Shown here: in pieces, positions 38,415 to 48,289 of the stretch
How positions within the stretch are numbered: the stretch's first letter is position 1
Layout: every line of letters begins with the position of its first letter
Source: Ziziphus jujuba
Lineage: Eukaryota; Streptophyta; Magnoliopsida; Rosales; Rhamnaceae
Assembly: GCF_031755915.1 (NCBI RefSeq)
Contig: NC_083379.1
Location: forward strand, 941,001-1,005,000
Direction: 5' to 3'
Length of the DNA: 64,000 nt
Position numbers and translations under genes: made by a program
Notes under the pieces: generated by a model
The model's input: the letters and a program-made list of their open reading frames with translations, nothing else
Database searches by the model: none
What the model was told of the DNA's origin: nothing

Positions 38415-39489
38415 CTAATTATTGCACTCTCGTGGGAAGCCTTGGGGAAATCTCTTTGAATCAGTACAATAATTATAGATCATGTAGTTCTTCTGCACCC
38501 ACTTCAGTCTGTCTTGTCTGGTTGAATCAAGCTCTTCCGAGAGCCATCCATTACTAGTACTATTATTGGATGATGAAGATGATGAGCTGCTGCAAGAAGA
38601 AGATCCGGTGGACCAAATACATGCCTTGGCATTGAAGTTCCTGTATGAAGCAGTGAATGGAGCTTGGGTCCAATCAGTTTTGATAAGCCCACCTCTTGTA
38701 GCCCAATCATCAGCATTCCATAGGCTAGAGTATATTCTCATTGGCTGATTCTTTGGGAATGGAACACCAATTGACTCAGCATTCTTGAACTCCCTAATTG
38801 GAGTACCATCCACTGAGAAACTGAAACATGCATTAATAGAGAGGATGAATTCCATTTCCAAATGCAAAATATATAAATACAATTTTCAGGGTATTAATAA
38901 AACTATTATTTACTTACATAATTCTCTGTGGATTCCAAAGCATAGAATAGGTATGGAAATCTGCAGTTGGGTCAAACCAGAGGTAGAATTGCTGCTCTCT
39001 GTTTCCTTTACCTTGGCTGAATACATTAGTATGAAGAATATGAGGATCACCGCTCAGGTTTCCTAAGAATTCAAAGTCAATCTCATTCCATGTTGACCCT
39101 TTTGAGGATAACTGCATAGATATATAATTAACAACAATTTGTGCATTAGTAATGAAAACATGAAATCGAAGCTGATTATCAGAGCTAGCTAATTATGGAA
39201 CAGAACATACATAATAGGCGGTGACAGTTCCGGCAGAGTTTCCAAGGACAAGCTTGAGCTGCATATGGATGCTGCCGAAGAGATACTCATTGTTGGGCTG
39301 GAAACCAGAACCAGAGGCTTTGTCAAGTGAGAGAGAAAGAAGTTCTCCATTGTTGAGTATCTTAGCTCGGCCATCACCCCATGTGATGTCAAAGTCCTGG
39401 TTGAAATTGCCTGCGGAGGCCTCCACGAAAAGGCCAACCACTACAAGAGGCATCATGAACAGCATTTGAGAAGGAAAAGAAAGGGCCAT
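38415..39489 (-). CDS. XTH-b: xyloglucan endotransglucosylase/hydrolase, apparently intact
   Basis: GH16 cell-wall enzyme that cleaves xyloglucan and transfers the new end to another chain. Exons 39211-39489, 38918-39111 and 38415-38820; sum 879 nt, 292 residues, the usual length. A signal peptide is cleaved near [10 protein letters not shown]. The active-site motif [10 protein letters not shown] puts the nucleophile at Glu103, Asp105 between, and the acid/base at Glu107, followed by the conserved N-glycosylation site Asn111 (NLS). The first Asp of DEID is Asn here, a non-catalytic position. The third exon has the XET C-terminal region with paired Cys (ACIWS..SC and NYCTD...EC) and a Ser-rich insert of eight serines. 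It belongs to the group I/II XTHs of the AtXTH22-25 kind. It is the only undisrupted minus-strand copy here. Confidence 0.94.
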
Positions 39490-41191
39490 TTGAAGGTTTA
39501 GCTAGAAATGAGAGGGTAAAGGAAGAGCAATTTGAGGAGGAAAAAAAATGGAATGTTAATCATAAAAACAAGCTGTTGTGGTGGAGAAGATTGGTGTTGT
39601 TGGGAGGTTTTCTCATAGTAAGTTGTGGTACGTAATAGTTATGGATTGGAAAGCCAAAGGAAGGTTCAGTAGTAGCTGTGCGTATAGTTGACTCAGAAAA
39701 GCATAAAGCAATTATCAGAGACGCGGTTTTTTGCGTAAGAGTTTTATGGGAACCAAATTGCAAAGTTGGTGAGGCTGCGAGGCCAGGCTCCACTTACCAA
39801 ATACCAATTATTTTGTTCTTCACCTTTTATTAGCAGCACCGACAAAGAATCCCAAATCCCATACATTACTAACCACAAAAAGGAAAGGGTAATTTATTTT
39901 CTATTGATATTGAAAATGAGATATTCGAATTCGGAGCATTTTAAAACTTGGGACAAGAAAAAGGGGTAACTAAACTTTACCTCTTGTGCTATATACATTT
40001 TATACTTCGATCTTAACCTACAAAACTTCTCGCATTGTCCTTTCAACTATTATTTTTCTATTTTTTTTAATAGAATTTATATAGCTATATCTTATTTTAC
40101 TTGTCCTTAGTTGATACATGTATTTGCTAAAATTTATTTGAAATAAAATTACATGATTAAACTATTGTGACAGGAAAACTATAGTTTTTATGGGACATTG
40201 TGCAGGGTCTTGTAGATTTAAAATAAACACTTCTATGCACCAATCTTCCAGGGTTTTAAAATAAACACTTCTATGCTCCCTCCTCTTCCACAAAGCTTCC
40301 AAAATCAGCTGGTACAACATCTCCCTAACAAACGTTAATAATATTTAATTGTAACGAATCAGATAAAGTCCTAATTCTGTGAAAGCATGATCTGATATCA
40401 AATTTAAAATAGCATGATATTTTACTTCCCTACTTTTGTAACAGTTCCTTTTATACATGATATAGTGTACGATTTCCTTCTTAATTCCCTTTATCCACTT
40501 TATTCTATGGGTCGTTATCCATCCAGATGGTCCTCGTAAAAGTCCAAAACTCTTACAACAGAAGCGCTTAAACTTGTCCATTTACAAAATTTAAAGCGTT
40601 ACTTATTATTGTTATTATTTTCTTTAGATATCTCTCAACGTAAAATGTACTCTTGAGAATTACACGAAAACACATCAAATTCTTCTCTGTTTCACTTCTA
40701 CAGCTATTGATTAAGTCATGAGGGAAGGACTATGCTAATTTTTATCTAAAGACAACTATAAAACAGGGTATTTATATAGAGCATTATTCTTACATATATA
40801 TATATATATATATATGATTAACTGATTTTGGTAGAATATATTTCAATTCTCGTTTTATAATATTGAATATATAACATTATATATCTCGATTCTCTTATCT
40901 CAATTTTCTCATGACATGTACATATATATATGTATATGCATGTACTGAATATAATATTTCATATTCATTGTACTGAATATAATATTTCATATTCATTGAA
41001 CTTGGAATTATCTCAACAACATAATATATAAAAATAAAAATGAAAATAAATAAAGTCATCAGTTTTTGACAGAAAATATATATTTATATTACATATTTGA
41101 AAAATATATTGAAATTAATTAGATTGCAGAAACTAATGGAGCTAGCTAGCTATACAGCTATATGCAGAATACAAGAGAACTTAACATCTCT
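39490..41191. other. Intergenic between XTH-b and XTH-c
   Basis: XTH-b promoter side, then AT-rich spacer. A TTTAAAATAAACACTTCTATGC segment occurs twice (about 40217 and 40257). A 29-bp unit with TGTACTGAATATAATATTTC is duplicated in tandem at about 40943-41000. (TA)n lies near 40794-40815. No gene is seen. Confidence 0.55.
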
Positions 41192-41795
41192 CTATGAAGT
41201 TTTGGTGAAAGAACACTCTGGAGGCAGGGCTTTGGGAAAGCGCTTTGTATCAGTGCAGTAGTTATAAACCATGTAATTCCTCTGCACCCACTTGAGCCTC
41301 TCTATGCTTGAGGAATCCAGGTCTTCTCCGAGCCATGCTTTTTCGCAATGAAAAGACGATGGTGCAGAAGAATAAGACCAAACACAAGCATTAACGGCAT
41401 TGAAATTCATGTACGAAGCAGTGAATGGAGCTTGTGTCCAATCAGTCTTGATGAGACCTCCTCTCGTTGCCCATTCGTCGGCGTTCCAGAGGCTGGAGTG
41501 AATCCTCATAGCCTGCTTGTTGGGAAATGAAACATTATTGATGGACTCCATGTTGCTGAACTCTCTAATGGGTGTCCCATCAACATATAAGCTAAAACAT
41601 GCACACCAAAACAAAAAGGATAAAAAACAGAGTTATAGTTTATATACCAGAAAAACAGAGTTGTCATATAACAAAACACAGTTATAGTTGATAATTAAAA
41701 TGGATGACAATGATTCAGTATAATAATTAGTTACATGATTCGTTGTGGATTCCAGAGGATAGTGTAGGTGTGGAAATCAGCTGTGGGGTCGAACC

Positions 41796-42320
41796 TGTTG
41801 GAGACAGAGGACTAAAGGAGAAACCAAGAAAATTGATTTTTATTAATATAAAACAATTGGTACACTCTCACGTATAAAGAGAGCAACACACAAATGAGCA
41901 ACACACACTAACACACTCACACTCACTTGATTTTTGACTTACACTAGGACACAAAACACCTTTTCACACTCTTCTCACTCAAAGGACACACACTCACACT
42001 CACACATAAGCACTCTCTCTTTTTTCTATTGCTTTTGGACATGACACCTAACTCATACATTATCACCTATTTATAGAAGAGAAAGTAGGTTGTAGATACT
42101 TCTAGAAATATTTAATTATAGATATTTTTCTCACCACTTCCAAGGCACTAGTTGTTCTCCATTTTTAAAGAAAAAACAAGATAACTCTAGATTCTTCTAG
42201 GGAGCTAAGTCGGAAGAGAAAACAAGATAACTCTAGATTCTTCTAGGGAGCTAAGTCGGAAGAGAAAACAAGATAACTCTAGATTCTTCTAGGGAGCTAA
42301 GTCGGCATTGATATTTATCA
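41796..42320 (-). repeat. 3' LTR of the copia element
   Basis: 525 bp, TG...CA ends. Contains three tandem copies of a 46-bp unit (about 42173-42306) and a minus-strand TATA box CTATAAATAG at 42076-42067. Its first three bases on the minus strand (TGA) supply the stop codon of gag-pol. Confidence 0.95.
42173..42306. repeat. 46-bp tandem repeat (x3) in the copia LTR
   Basis: A unit containing AACTCTAGATTCTTCTAGGG and AGCTAAGTCGGAAGAGAAAA is repeated at 46-bp spacing almost three times. The same array is in the other LTR at about 46985-47119. The copies are identical by eye. Confidence 0.9.
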
Positions 42321-45300
42321 ATACTCCCCCTCAATGTCGACTCTCTTGATTGATTCTCTATTCACCATGTTGAGCATTTCTCTTAACTTTGTAAGCTTGG
42401 TAATATTGAGTGCTTTAGTGAATAAGTCTGCCGCTTGATCTTCTGTTTTAACGTGTTGCATTTTAATTTCTTCTAGCAGTACTTTTTCTCTGATAAAATG
42501 ATAATGTATCTCCACATGTTTTGTCCTTGCATGAAATACCGGATTCTCCGCCAATTGTATTGCTGATTGGTTATCACAATGGAGAGAAACTGCATAGTCA
42601 ACTTGTTGATGTAAATCTTTAAGTAGTTGTCTTAACCACATACCTTCTTGGCCTGCCATAGCAGCTGCTCTATATTCTGCTTCTGTAGTTGACAGAGACA
42701 CAGTTGGTTGTCTTTTACTGCACCAAGATACTGCTCTTGAACCAAGGCTGAATATATATCCAGTAGTCGATCGTCGTGTATCATGATCTCCAGCATAGTC
42801 GGCATCACAGTAACCAACCAACTTGCATTCCTCTCCTCTTTTATATAGAAGCCCCAAGTTTATAGTGCCTTTAACGTACCTTAATATTCGTCGGACTGCT
42901 TCCAAGTGAGGTTTCTTTGGACTTTGCATATACCGACTTACAACTCCAACTGCAAATGAAATATCTGGCCGCGTCAGTGTTAAATAGATAAGACTTCCTA
43001 CCAATTGTTGGTACATAGTAGCATCCTCCAAGTCTTTTCCTTCATATGCAGATAGCTTAGCATTCACCTCCATTGGAGTTGATATTGGCTTGCAGTCCAA
43101 CATTCCAAATTTTTGTAGTAGATTCTTTGCATACTTTTGTTGACCAAGAAATAAACCTTTCTCTGTTCGGTCAACTTCGAGTCCAAGGAAGTGCTTGAGC
43201 TCCCCAAGTTCCTTCATCTGGAAGCGAACTGATAAATTTCCCTTTGTTTGAGAGATTTCATCTTCATGATCTCCTGTGATAATTAAATCATCCACATATA
43301 CTAGCACTACTGCTAGTTTTGTTCCTTCAGTCTTCACAAATAAACTAGAATCTGCAGAAGATACTATATATCCACTTTGAAGAAGGAACTCTGCAATTTT
43401 ACCGTACCATGCCCGCGGAGCTTGTTTTAAACCATAAAGTGCCTTCCTTAGCTTGCACACGTACTCTGGATTAGTTTTGCTTTCAAAACCCTTTGGCTGT
43501 ATCATATAAATTTCTCTGTCTAGATCTCCATTCAAGAAGGCATTCTTCACGTCCATCTGCCACAGCTTCCAGTCTTTACTTGCTGCAAGTGCTAGTAGAA
43601 CACGTACAGTAGTGATCTTTGCTACTGGACTGAACGTCTCATCATAGTCTAGTCCATATTGCTGTGAGAATCCTCGTGCGACTAAACGAGCTTTATATCT
43701 TTCAATTGATCCATCATGATGAGTTTTTATCTTGTAAACCCATTTACAGGATATGGGTTTTACAGTTTTAGGTTTAGGCACCAAATCCCAAGTTTGATTT
43801 TGATTTAATGCAGAAATTTCTTCTTCCATAGCCTTTCTCCATTCATGATATTTAGATGCTTCTTCATATGATGTAGGTTCTTTTATATCCTCCATTTCTG
43901 TTATTACTACATTAGCGTACCTGGGATTTGGTCTTCGTTGTCTGCTAGATCTTCTTGGTTGTGGAGTTGTCTCTTCGTCATTTTGTTGAAGATTCGACCC
44001 GATGTTCTCTGGTATTCCTTGATGTACACCAGACCGCCAGGGACTTTGAGATGATATCGTAGGCTCGTCTGCTACAGTCGGCTCGTCTTCTCCTTCATTT
44101 GTTGGCTGGCATGCTTCATATTTTTGCTCCCCCATATTTTGTTGCAGCTTGACCTCAATCTCCTTTGAATTTGGCAACTCTGTATTTTGAGGTGCCCACC
44201 AAGAAGATGCTTCATCGAACACCACATTTCGTGAAGTATAACATCGCCCAGTATTAGGGTCACAACATCTCCACCCTTTTCTTTGGCTATCATATCCGAC
44301 AAAAATGCATCTTATTGCCTTCTTATCAAACTTCATGCGTAAGTGAGAAGGCACAAACACATAGCAAACACAGCCAAAGATTCGAAAGTGGCTTACTGTG
44401 GGTTTTATGTTCCACAGTTTTTCAAAGGGTGAGAGGAATTCTAACTTTGCTTGAGGGAGCCTATTAATCACATGAGCTGCTGTATTCATGCACTCAGCCC
44501 AAAATCTTCCTGGAACATTTTTTGCATGTAGCATGCTCCGACATGTTTCTGCAAGATGTCGGTTCTTTCTTTCCGCAATACCATTTTGTTGCGGAGTATT
44601 TGGACACGTCAATTGATGTCGTATTTTGTATTCTCTTAAATATTGTATAAATTCTCTTGAGGTATATTCTCCCCCATTATCTGTGCGTAGGCATTGTATC
44701 CTTTTGCCTAATTCTTTTTCTACCTTTTCCTTAAATTGCTTAAATTTTGAAAAGGTCTCAGATTTTTCTTTCATAAAGAAAACCCAGACGTACCTTGAAA
44801 AATCGTCAATGAATGTCACCATATAATGCATGCCTCCAACTGATGACTGCTTGATACGCCCGAAGACATCAGAGTGAATGAGTTGCAGAGGCTCTTTTGC
44901 TTGGAACTTTGAATCTTCAAATGGTAGTTGATGTGCTTTGCCGTATTGACACCCTGCACAGATTGTGTCGACACCGACATCGAGTTTGGGAAGACCCTTG
45001 AGCATTGACTTTTTCATCATCACCTTCAACTTTTTGTAGCTGACATGTCCTAACCGTGCGTGCCAAAGGTCTGATGTCTCGTTCCTTCTTGTCTTGTTTA
45101 CGTAGGCAGACTCTGCTGACATCACATAGATAGATTCCAATCGCCGCCCCTTCATTGTTGGTGTACCAGAGATTTTAAGGTCTCGATACACCTTAACATC
45201 CTCAGGTCCAAACAATACATAATTTCCTGAAGATGTTAGTTGAGCTACTGACAGCAAATTCTTCTTCATTCCTGGCACATGATAGACATCTTGCAGTTGA

Positions 45301-46511
45301 ACTTGATGGCAACTAAAACGAGGCATGATTGCTGCCTTACCAACGTGAGCTATCGGCAATCTTGAGTCATTTGCCGTCACCACCATACGCCCTCCTTTAT
45401 ACTCTGTCATGCTTTGCAGCTTCTTTTTATCTCCCGTCATATGATTTGAACTTCCAGAGTCTATAATCCAATCATTTTTATAATCAATGCGTCTAGGGAT
45501 AACCACTGCGAGTGCCGTTTCCCTTTCTTGCATTGAACTTGAGCCATCCATGAGCTCAGCAGTAGCCAAAGATGCTTCAACATCCCATTCATCTTCACTT
45601 ATATTATTTTGAGGCTCTGGGATAACTATATTACTTTCTGTAAATTTCTTCCTTAGTCTACAGTTTTTAATATAATGTCCTTTTCTTCCACAGTTGAAGC
45701 ATCTTCCATCATCTCTTTTATTTTCAAAAAATCGTCCATTATTTCTTTTATTTTCTAAAAATTGTTGTCTATTTCTATTATTCCTTTGTTCTCCTCTAAA
45801 ATCTTCTCCATGTTGATTTATCTTATTAAATTTTTGTTGTTTGGGTCGGCCTTTTCTTCTGCCGCTAAAGAGCGCTTCTTCATCGCTCTTTAGTGAGACC
45901 CCAGCCATTTGTTTGATCATATTTTCTTGATCAATAAGTAAATTTTCTAATTCAATCAATGAAGGTTGGACTGGCCAACCTTGAATGGCTGAAATAAATC
46001 CTTTAAATTCGGGTCTCAACCCATGTAAAATTATTCTCCTCATTCTAGATTCTGTAATAGGAGAACTAGGATCTAACTCAGTAATTTCGCGACTAAGAGA
46101 TTTTACCTTGTTGAAATATTTCTGGATTGTCATGTCGTGCTGTGTTGTTGACAGCAATTCACTCTCGAGAAGCTGCAACCTTGTGTCGTTCTTCCTTGAG
46201 AAGAGTCTTGCAAACGTGTCCCAGGCCTCTTTTGGAACTTCAATGTCCCGTATGTACTCCAACATCTCTTCTTCAACTGTAGATTTAAGGGCAAACATTG
46301 CCTTACCAGCTTTGATATTCCACTTCTTCAAAGCCTCAGCATCCTGTGGTTGCTCAACTTCACTGCCAGCTATGATCTCCCAGAGATCTTGGCCCTTCAA
46401 ATATGACTTCATGCACGTTGACCACGTGCCGTAATTCTGACTGTTGAGCTTCTTAATACCTCCACCAACTTGAAGGTCTCCCATTATGGTTGCTGGAAAT
46501 TCCCGCAGCAC
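42318..46511 (-). CDS. Gag-Pol polyprotein of the copia element
   Basis: Single intact frame of 1397 codons; the second Met (residue 10, MGDLQVGGG) may be the real start. In order: gag region of the UBN2 type (LNSQNYGTWSTCMKSYL, about 22-200); zinc knuckle CFNCGRKGHYIKNC (about 271-284); protease WIIDSGSSNHM (about 350); pre-integrase HHCC finger (LWHARLGHVSYKKL); integrase core (HSDVFG, LRTDNGGEYTS, NTPQQNGIAERKNR); reverse transcriptase (MDVKNAFLNGDL, VYVDDLIITG); RNase H (YCDADYAGD, STTEAEYRA, HCDNQSAI). Integrase before RT is the Copia order. Catalytic residues are present throughout. The stop codon is TGA formed by the first bases of the 3' LTR, so the frame runs straight through the polypurine tract. 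Confidence 0.97.
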   Translation of the reverse strand: MLREFPATIMGDLQVGGGIKKLNSQNYGTWSTCMKSYLKGQDLWEIIAGSEVEQPQDAEALKKWNIKAGKAMFALKSTVEEEMLEYIRDIEVPKEAWDTFARLFSRKNDTRLQLLESELLSTTQHDMTIQKYFNKVKSLSREITELDPSSPITESRMRRIILHGLRPEFKGFISAIQGWPVQPSLIELENLLIDQENMIKQMAGVSLKSDEEALFSGRRKGRPKQQKFNKINQHGEDFRGEQRNNRNRQQFLENKRNNGRFFENKRDDGRCFNCGRKGHYIKNCRLRKKFTESNIVIPEPQNNISEDEWDVEASLATAELMDGSSSMQERETALAVVIPRRIDYKNDWIIDSGSSNHMTGDKKKLQSMTEYKGGRMVVTANDSRLPIAHVGKAAIMPRFSCHQVQLQDVYHVPGMKKNLLSVAQLTSSGNYVLFGPEDVKVYRDLKISGTPTMKGRRLESIYVMSAESAYVNKTRRNETSDLWHARLGHVSYKKLKVMMKKSMLKGLPKLDVGVDTICAGCQYGKAHQLPFEDSKFQAKEPLQLIHSDVFGRIKQSSVGGMHYMVTFIDDFSRYVWVFFMKEKSETFSKFKQFKEKVEKELGKRIQCLRTDNGGEYTSREFIQYLREYKIRHQLTCPNTPQQNGIAERKNRHLAETCRSMLHAKNVPGRFWAECMNTAAHVINRLPQAKLEFLSPFEKLWNIKPTVSHFRIFGCVCYVFVPSHLRMKFDKKAIRCIFVGYDSQRKGWRCCDPNTGRCYTSRNVVFDEASSWWAPQNTELPNSKEIEVKLQQNMGEQKYEACQPTNEGEDEPTVADEPTISSQSPWRSGVHQGIPENIGSNLQQNDEETTPQPRRSSRQRRPNPRYANVVITEMEDIKEPTSYEEASKYHEWRKAMEEEISALNQNQTWDLVPKPKTVKPISCKWVYKIKTHHDGSIERYKARLVARGFSQQYGLDYDETFSPVAKITTVRVLLALAASKDWKLWQMDVKNAFLNGDLDREIYMIQPKGFESKTNPEYVCKLRKALYGLKQAPRAWYGKIAEFLLQSGYIVSSADSSLFVKTEGTKLAVVLVYVDDLIITGDHEDEISQTKGNLSVRFQMKELGELKHFLGLEVDRTEKGLFLGQQKYAKNLLQKFGMLDCKPISTPMEVNAKLSAYEGKDLEDATMYQQLVGSLIYLTLTRPDISFAVGVVSRYMQSPKKPHLEAVRRILRYVKGTINLGLLYKRGEECKLVGYCDADYAGDHDTRRSTTGYIFSLGSRAVSWCSKRQPTVSLSTTEAEYRAAAMAGQEGMWLRQLLKDLHQQVDYAVSLHCDNQSAIQLAENPVFHARTKHVEIHYHFIREKVLLEEIKMQHVKTEDQAADLFTKALNITKLTKLREMLNMVNRESIKRVDIEGEY
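42321..42335 (-). other. Polypurine tract of the copia element
   Basis: Minus-strand ATTGAGGGGGAGTAT directly precedes the 3' LTR, the usual Copia plus-strand primer. It is also translated as the last codons of gag-pol. Confidence 0.85.
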
Positions 46512-46582
46512 TACGTAAACTTAGTCTTGACTGCGTGACCACGAACAAGAAGCTCCCACAAAGTTGAACTTGGACCAACCAC

Positions 46583-46594
46583 GCTCTGATACCA
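46583..46594 (-). other. Primer-binding site (tRNA-iMet) of the copia element
   Basis: Minus-strand TGGTATCAGAGC, four nucleotides inside the 5' LTR edge, complementary to the initiator-Met tRNA 3' end. It is the same primer as used by the gypsy element. Confidence 0.9.
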
Positions 46595-46598
46595 AAAA

Positions 46599-47133
46599 TG
46601 TTGGAGACAGAGGACTAAAGGAGAAACCAAGAAAATTGATTTTTATTAATATAAAACAATTGGTACACTCTCACGTATAAAGAGAGCAACACACTCACTC
46701 ACACAAATGAGCAACACACACTAACACACTCACACTCACTTGATTTTTGACTTACACTAGGACACAAAACACCTTTTCACACTCTTCTCACTCAAAGGAC
46801 ACACACTCACACTCACACATAAGCACTCTCTCTTTTTTCTATTGCTTTTGGACATGACACCTAACTCATACATCATCACCTATTTATAGAAGAGAAAGTA
46901 GGTTGTAGATACTTCTAGAAATATTTAATTATAGATATTTTTCTCACCACTTCCAAGGCACTAGTTGTTCTCCATTTTTAAAGAAAAAACAAGATAACTC
47001 TAGATTCTTCTAGGGAGCTAAGTCGGAAGAGAAAACAAGATAACTCTAGATTCTTCTAGGGAGCTAAGTCGGAAGAGAAAACAAGATAACTCTAGATTCT
47101 TCTAGGGAGCTAAGTCGGCATTGATATTTATCA
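46599..47133 (-). repeat. 5' LTR of the copia element
   Basis: 535 bp. Same structure as the 3' LTR plus a 10-bp insertion in a CACTCA-rich stretch near 46690. It includes the TATA box and the 46-bp triple repeat. Confidence 0.95.
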
Positions 47134-47829
47134 GAACCACAGGTAAATTTGCTGCTCTCTGTTACCTTTGCCTTGTGTATATATGTTGGTATGAAGGATA
47201 TAAGGATCGCCACTCAGATTGCCCAAGAACTCCAAGTCTATCTCATCCCGTGTTGGTCCTTTTGAGGATAACTGTGATTAATTACAATATAAAATAGATT
47301 AGGCTTAATTAATTCATCGACAACAATAAGAAAATGAAGGAAAATATATGAATGAATGATATGGGGTAGTTAATTAATTACATAGTAGGCAGTGACAGTT
47401 CCAGCAGAGTTTCCAGGAACAAGTTTGAGCTGCATGTGGATTTTCCCAAACAAATACTCATTTTTGGACTGAAATCCAGAGCCTGAGTTTGTGTCCAGGG
47501 ACAGAGTAAGCAGTTCTCCATTGTTGAGCACTTTAGCTAGGCCATTTCCCCATGTAATCTCGAAGTCTCTGTAAAAGTTGGCGGAAGCACAAATGGAGCT
47601 ACAAAAGAAAGATAACAACAACACCAAAACTACTCGTGAAGAGAAGGAATCCATATATGTTTATCTATAAGAAGTGGGTGTCTATTTTCTTTTTCTTTTT
47701 TTTTTTTTGTTTTTTCCCCCTCGTTAATTAATAAATATATGTTTTGGGAGTGTTTGGGAATGAGTTTTGTGAAGGAAATTGGAATAGGGGAGGGAGAGGG
47801 GGAACAAATTTAAAGAGAAAGCACCGTGC

Positions 47830-47912
47830 TAGAAAATTTAATTTTGGTGTTATGAAGAATAAGTTTATGTGCGGAAATTTAATTTTGGTGTTATGAAGAA
47901 TAAGTTTATGTG
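47830..47912. repeat. 40-bp tandem duplication upstream of XTH-c
   Basis: TTTAATTTTGGTGTTATGAA and the following bases (to TTTATGTGC) occur twice in direct succession, about 180 bp upstream of the XTH-c ATG. Promoter region of XTH-c. Confidence 0.8.
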
Positions 47913-47930
47913 CAAAACGCAAGGCATTTT

Positions 47931-47932
<2 letters not shown>

Positions 47933-47962
<30 letters not shown>
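47933..47962. repeat. (AG)15 microsatellite upstream of XTH-c
   Basis: Perfect AG repeat, which reads as CT on the XTH-c strand. GA/CT tracts are common in plant core promoters and 5' leaders. Confidence 0.9.
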
Positions 47963-47965
<3 letters not shown>

Positions 47966-48289
47966 GTGATGAGTGATGAGTAAGAGGAAATGCCAAAGTT
48001 TTGAGTAGTGGGGGAGATGGAAGTATGTGGCAAAATGTGAGAAGAAGTGGTGACATTCAAACTGCATATGTATGTTAAAATGTTGCATGTCAAACAAGTG
48101 ACACCCAAACCTTCTTTGAATAACACGCGGTTCTACTTTTTTGACCACCCTATGTATATTTTCCTATAATATTTTATATAATACATAATTATTAATAAAT
48201 CCTTGTGAGTCAGTCCACTTTTCTCATTCATCACCATGCCCTGTCACTTTGCCACATTACTTAACTAGCTGGTAACTTACATCAACGTT

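Larger units (their letters stand above)
41796..47133 (-). mobile_element. Full-length Ty1/copia LTR retrotransposon, young
   Basis: 5338 bp, minus orientation. LTRs are 41796-42320 (525 bp) and 46599-47133 (535 bp). By eye they differ by one T/C substitution (near 42059 versus 46872) and a 10-bp ACTCACTCAC present only in the right LTR. The target duplication GAACC is perfect (41791-41795 and 47134-47138). It has an initiator-Met primer site, a polypurine tract and one intact 1397-codon gag-pol frame. It lies in sense orientation within exon 2 of XTH-c. Confidence 0.97.
41192..47654 (-). pseudogene. XTH-c: xyloglucan endotransglucosylase/hydrolase disrupted by a Ty1/copia insertion
   Basis: Minus strand. 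Exon 1 47382-47654 (signal peptide, [14 protein letters not shown]). Exon 2 47134-47271 continues at 41735-41795 across the element. Exon 3 41192-41591. Removing the element and one 5-bp target copy gives a 194-nt exon 2 and an otherwise open 288-residue frame, so the insertion is the only clear lesion. The catalytic motif reads DEIDLEFLG (Leu for Phe) with the NLS glycosylation site kept. Exon 1 has WGNGLAK where paralogues have WGDGRAK/Q. Exon 3 is more diverged than in XTH-b (INNVSFPNKQAMRIHSS; DEWATRGG). The copy was likely functional until the insertion. Confidence 0.92.

Noticed and set aside
47382..47654. XTH-c exon 1 as part of a separate truncated gene
   Set aside because: Exon 1, the split exon 2 and exon 3 join in frame with a perfect 5-bp target duplication, so they are one gene interrupted by the copia element.
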